Shown in pieces: positions 60,681 through 60,829 of a stretch of 60,829 nucleotides of DNA (within the stretch, counting starts at the first letter, position 1; each line of letters begins with the position of its first letter). The translations under genes were made by a program, and so were the position numbers. The notes under the pieces were generated by a model. The model saw nothing but the letters and a program-made list of their open reading frames with translations. It was not told where the DNA came from and made no database searches. Location: contig JAFRYA010000044.1 in the NCBI GenBank assembly GCA_017441295.1, forward strand, positions 1 through 60,829. The letters run 5' to 3'. This DNA comes from Lachnospiraceae bacterium (GTDB lineage Bacteria > Bacillota > Clostridia > Lachnospirales > Lachnospiraceae).

Positions 60681-60829
60681 TTATTTAGGAAGTCTGCCAA
60701 GAGAATCCATAAACGCTTTGAGGTTCTCTTCCTTACAGTTCAGCGGAACTTCGCAGCCTGATGACAGCATGAAGCCGCCGCCCATACCCATCTGGATCAG
60801 GTCTTCGCAGTAATTGTACACTTCGTCAG
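60681..60829 (-). CDS. Uroporphyrinogen decarboxylase-family protein, C-terminal part (runs off the window)
   Basis: The last 48 codons are present, ending TAA at 60681-60683. They read DEVYNYCEDLIQMGMGGGFM followed by LSSGCEVPLNCKEENLKAFMDSLGRLPK. GGFMLSSGCEVP is the C-terminal family motif of UroD-superfamily methyltransferases, with its Cys as a possible zinc ligand. This region aligns in style with the end of the 52920-54170 gene but has the SGCEVP form rather than CAPGGGYIFDFD. It is a separate paralog. Confidence 0.8.
   Translation of the reverse strand, partial: DEVYNYCEDLIQMGMGGGFMLSSGCEVPLNCKEENLKAFMDSLGRLPK

Overview
This window looks like chromosomal DNA of an anaerobic, Gram-positive, Clostridia-type member of the Bacillota. 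The signs are strong AGGAGG ribosome sites, an archaeal-type split glutamate synthase, a type III glutamine synthetase, an ANTAR antiterminator, a BceRS-like two-component/ABC module, S-layer-homology surface proteins, clostridial ferredoxins and corrinoid-type UroD-family methyltransferases. Genus or species cannot be named from the sequence alone.

Layout. 1-3.4 kb: tRNA-Ser(CGA), a LOG-type phosphoribohydrolase, a flavin reductase broken by an in-frame TAA, a GNAT acetyltransferase, then a VUT-type transporter and an SDR reductase behind a preQ1-like pseudoknot leader. 3.4-22.1 kb: a nitrogen/glutamine island. A leftward operon encodes split GOGAT (amidotransferase, FMN synthase, ferredoxin, FAD reductase, GXGXG subunit), type I GS and an ANTAR regulator. 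Divergently there is a PEP/pyruvate-binding protein, type III GS and an Amt-PII fusion, and beyond them the leftward operon pyrG-glmS-guaA, three glutamine-consuming amidotransferases. Three transcription units in the island (GOGAT, PEP-binding protein, GSIII-Amt) start with near-identical leaders. Each has a TTGACA-17-TAAATT-like promoter, then at the predicted +1 a 20-nt hairpin with hexaloop AAAGRC (A1 and G4, the ANTAR signature) overlapping a terminator. The ANTAR protein of the same locus probably controls all three by antitermination.

22.3-26 kb: L-arabinose catabolism (araA, FGGY kinase, araD). 26-30.4 kb: carboxylesterase, Fe-S protein and divergent Crp/Fnr regulator around a perfect palindrome, and a DUF2130 protein followed by a cluster of 40-bp-period repeats. 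30.5-38.4 kb: ECF sigma/anti-sigma pair, CDF metal exporter, and an FtsX-type ABC transporter with its intramembrane-sensing kinase and OmpR-type regulator. 38.4-42.5 kb: SPFH protein, small HTH protein, PflA-like radical SAM enzyme, secreted M3 peptidase.

42.5-52.9 kb: three consecutive about 1,125-residue secreted proteins with repeated beta-rich modules, an Ig-like domain and SLH-like repeats. Two are recent tandem duplicates; the duplication scar is visible. 52.9-60.8 kb: UroD-family methyltransferase, a SAM-methyltransferase-like protein, an ABC exporter fused to a GNAT domain, a zinc-ribbon protein with a long basic disordered tail, an HD hydrolase, a LysR regulator, a 235-nt near-symmetrical giant hairpin and the 3' end of a second UroD-family gene.

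Most notable are the ANTAR leader set, the preQ1-like SD-sequestering pseudoknot, the ABC-GNAT fusion, the giant hairpin and the 40-bp repeat cluster.
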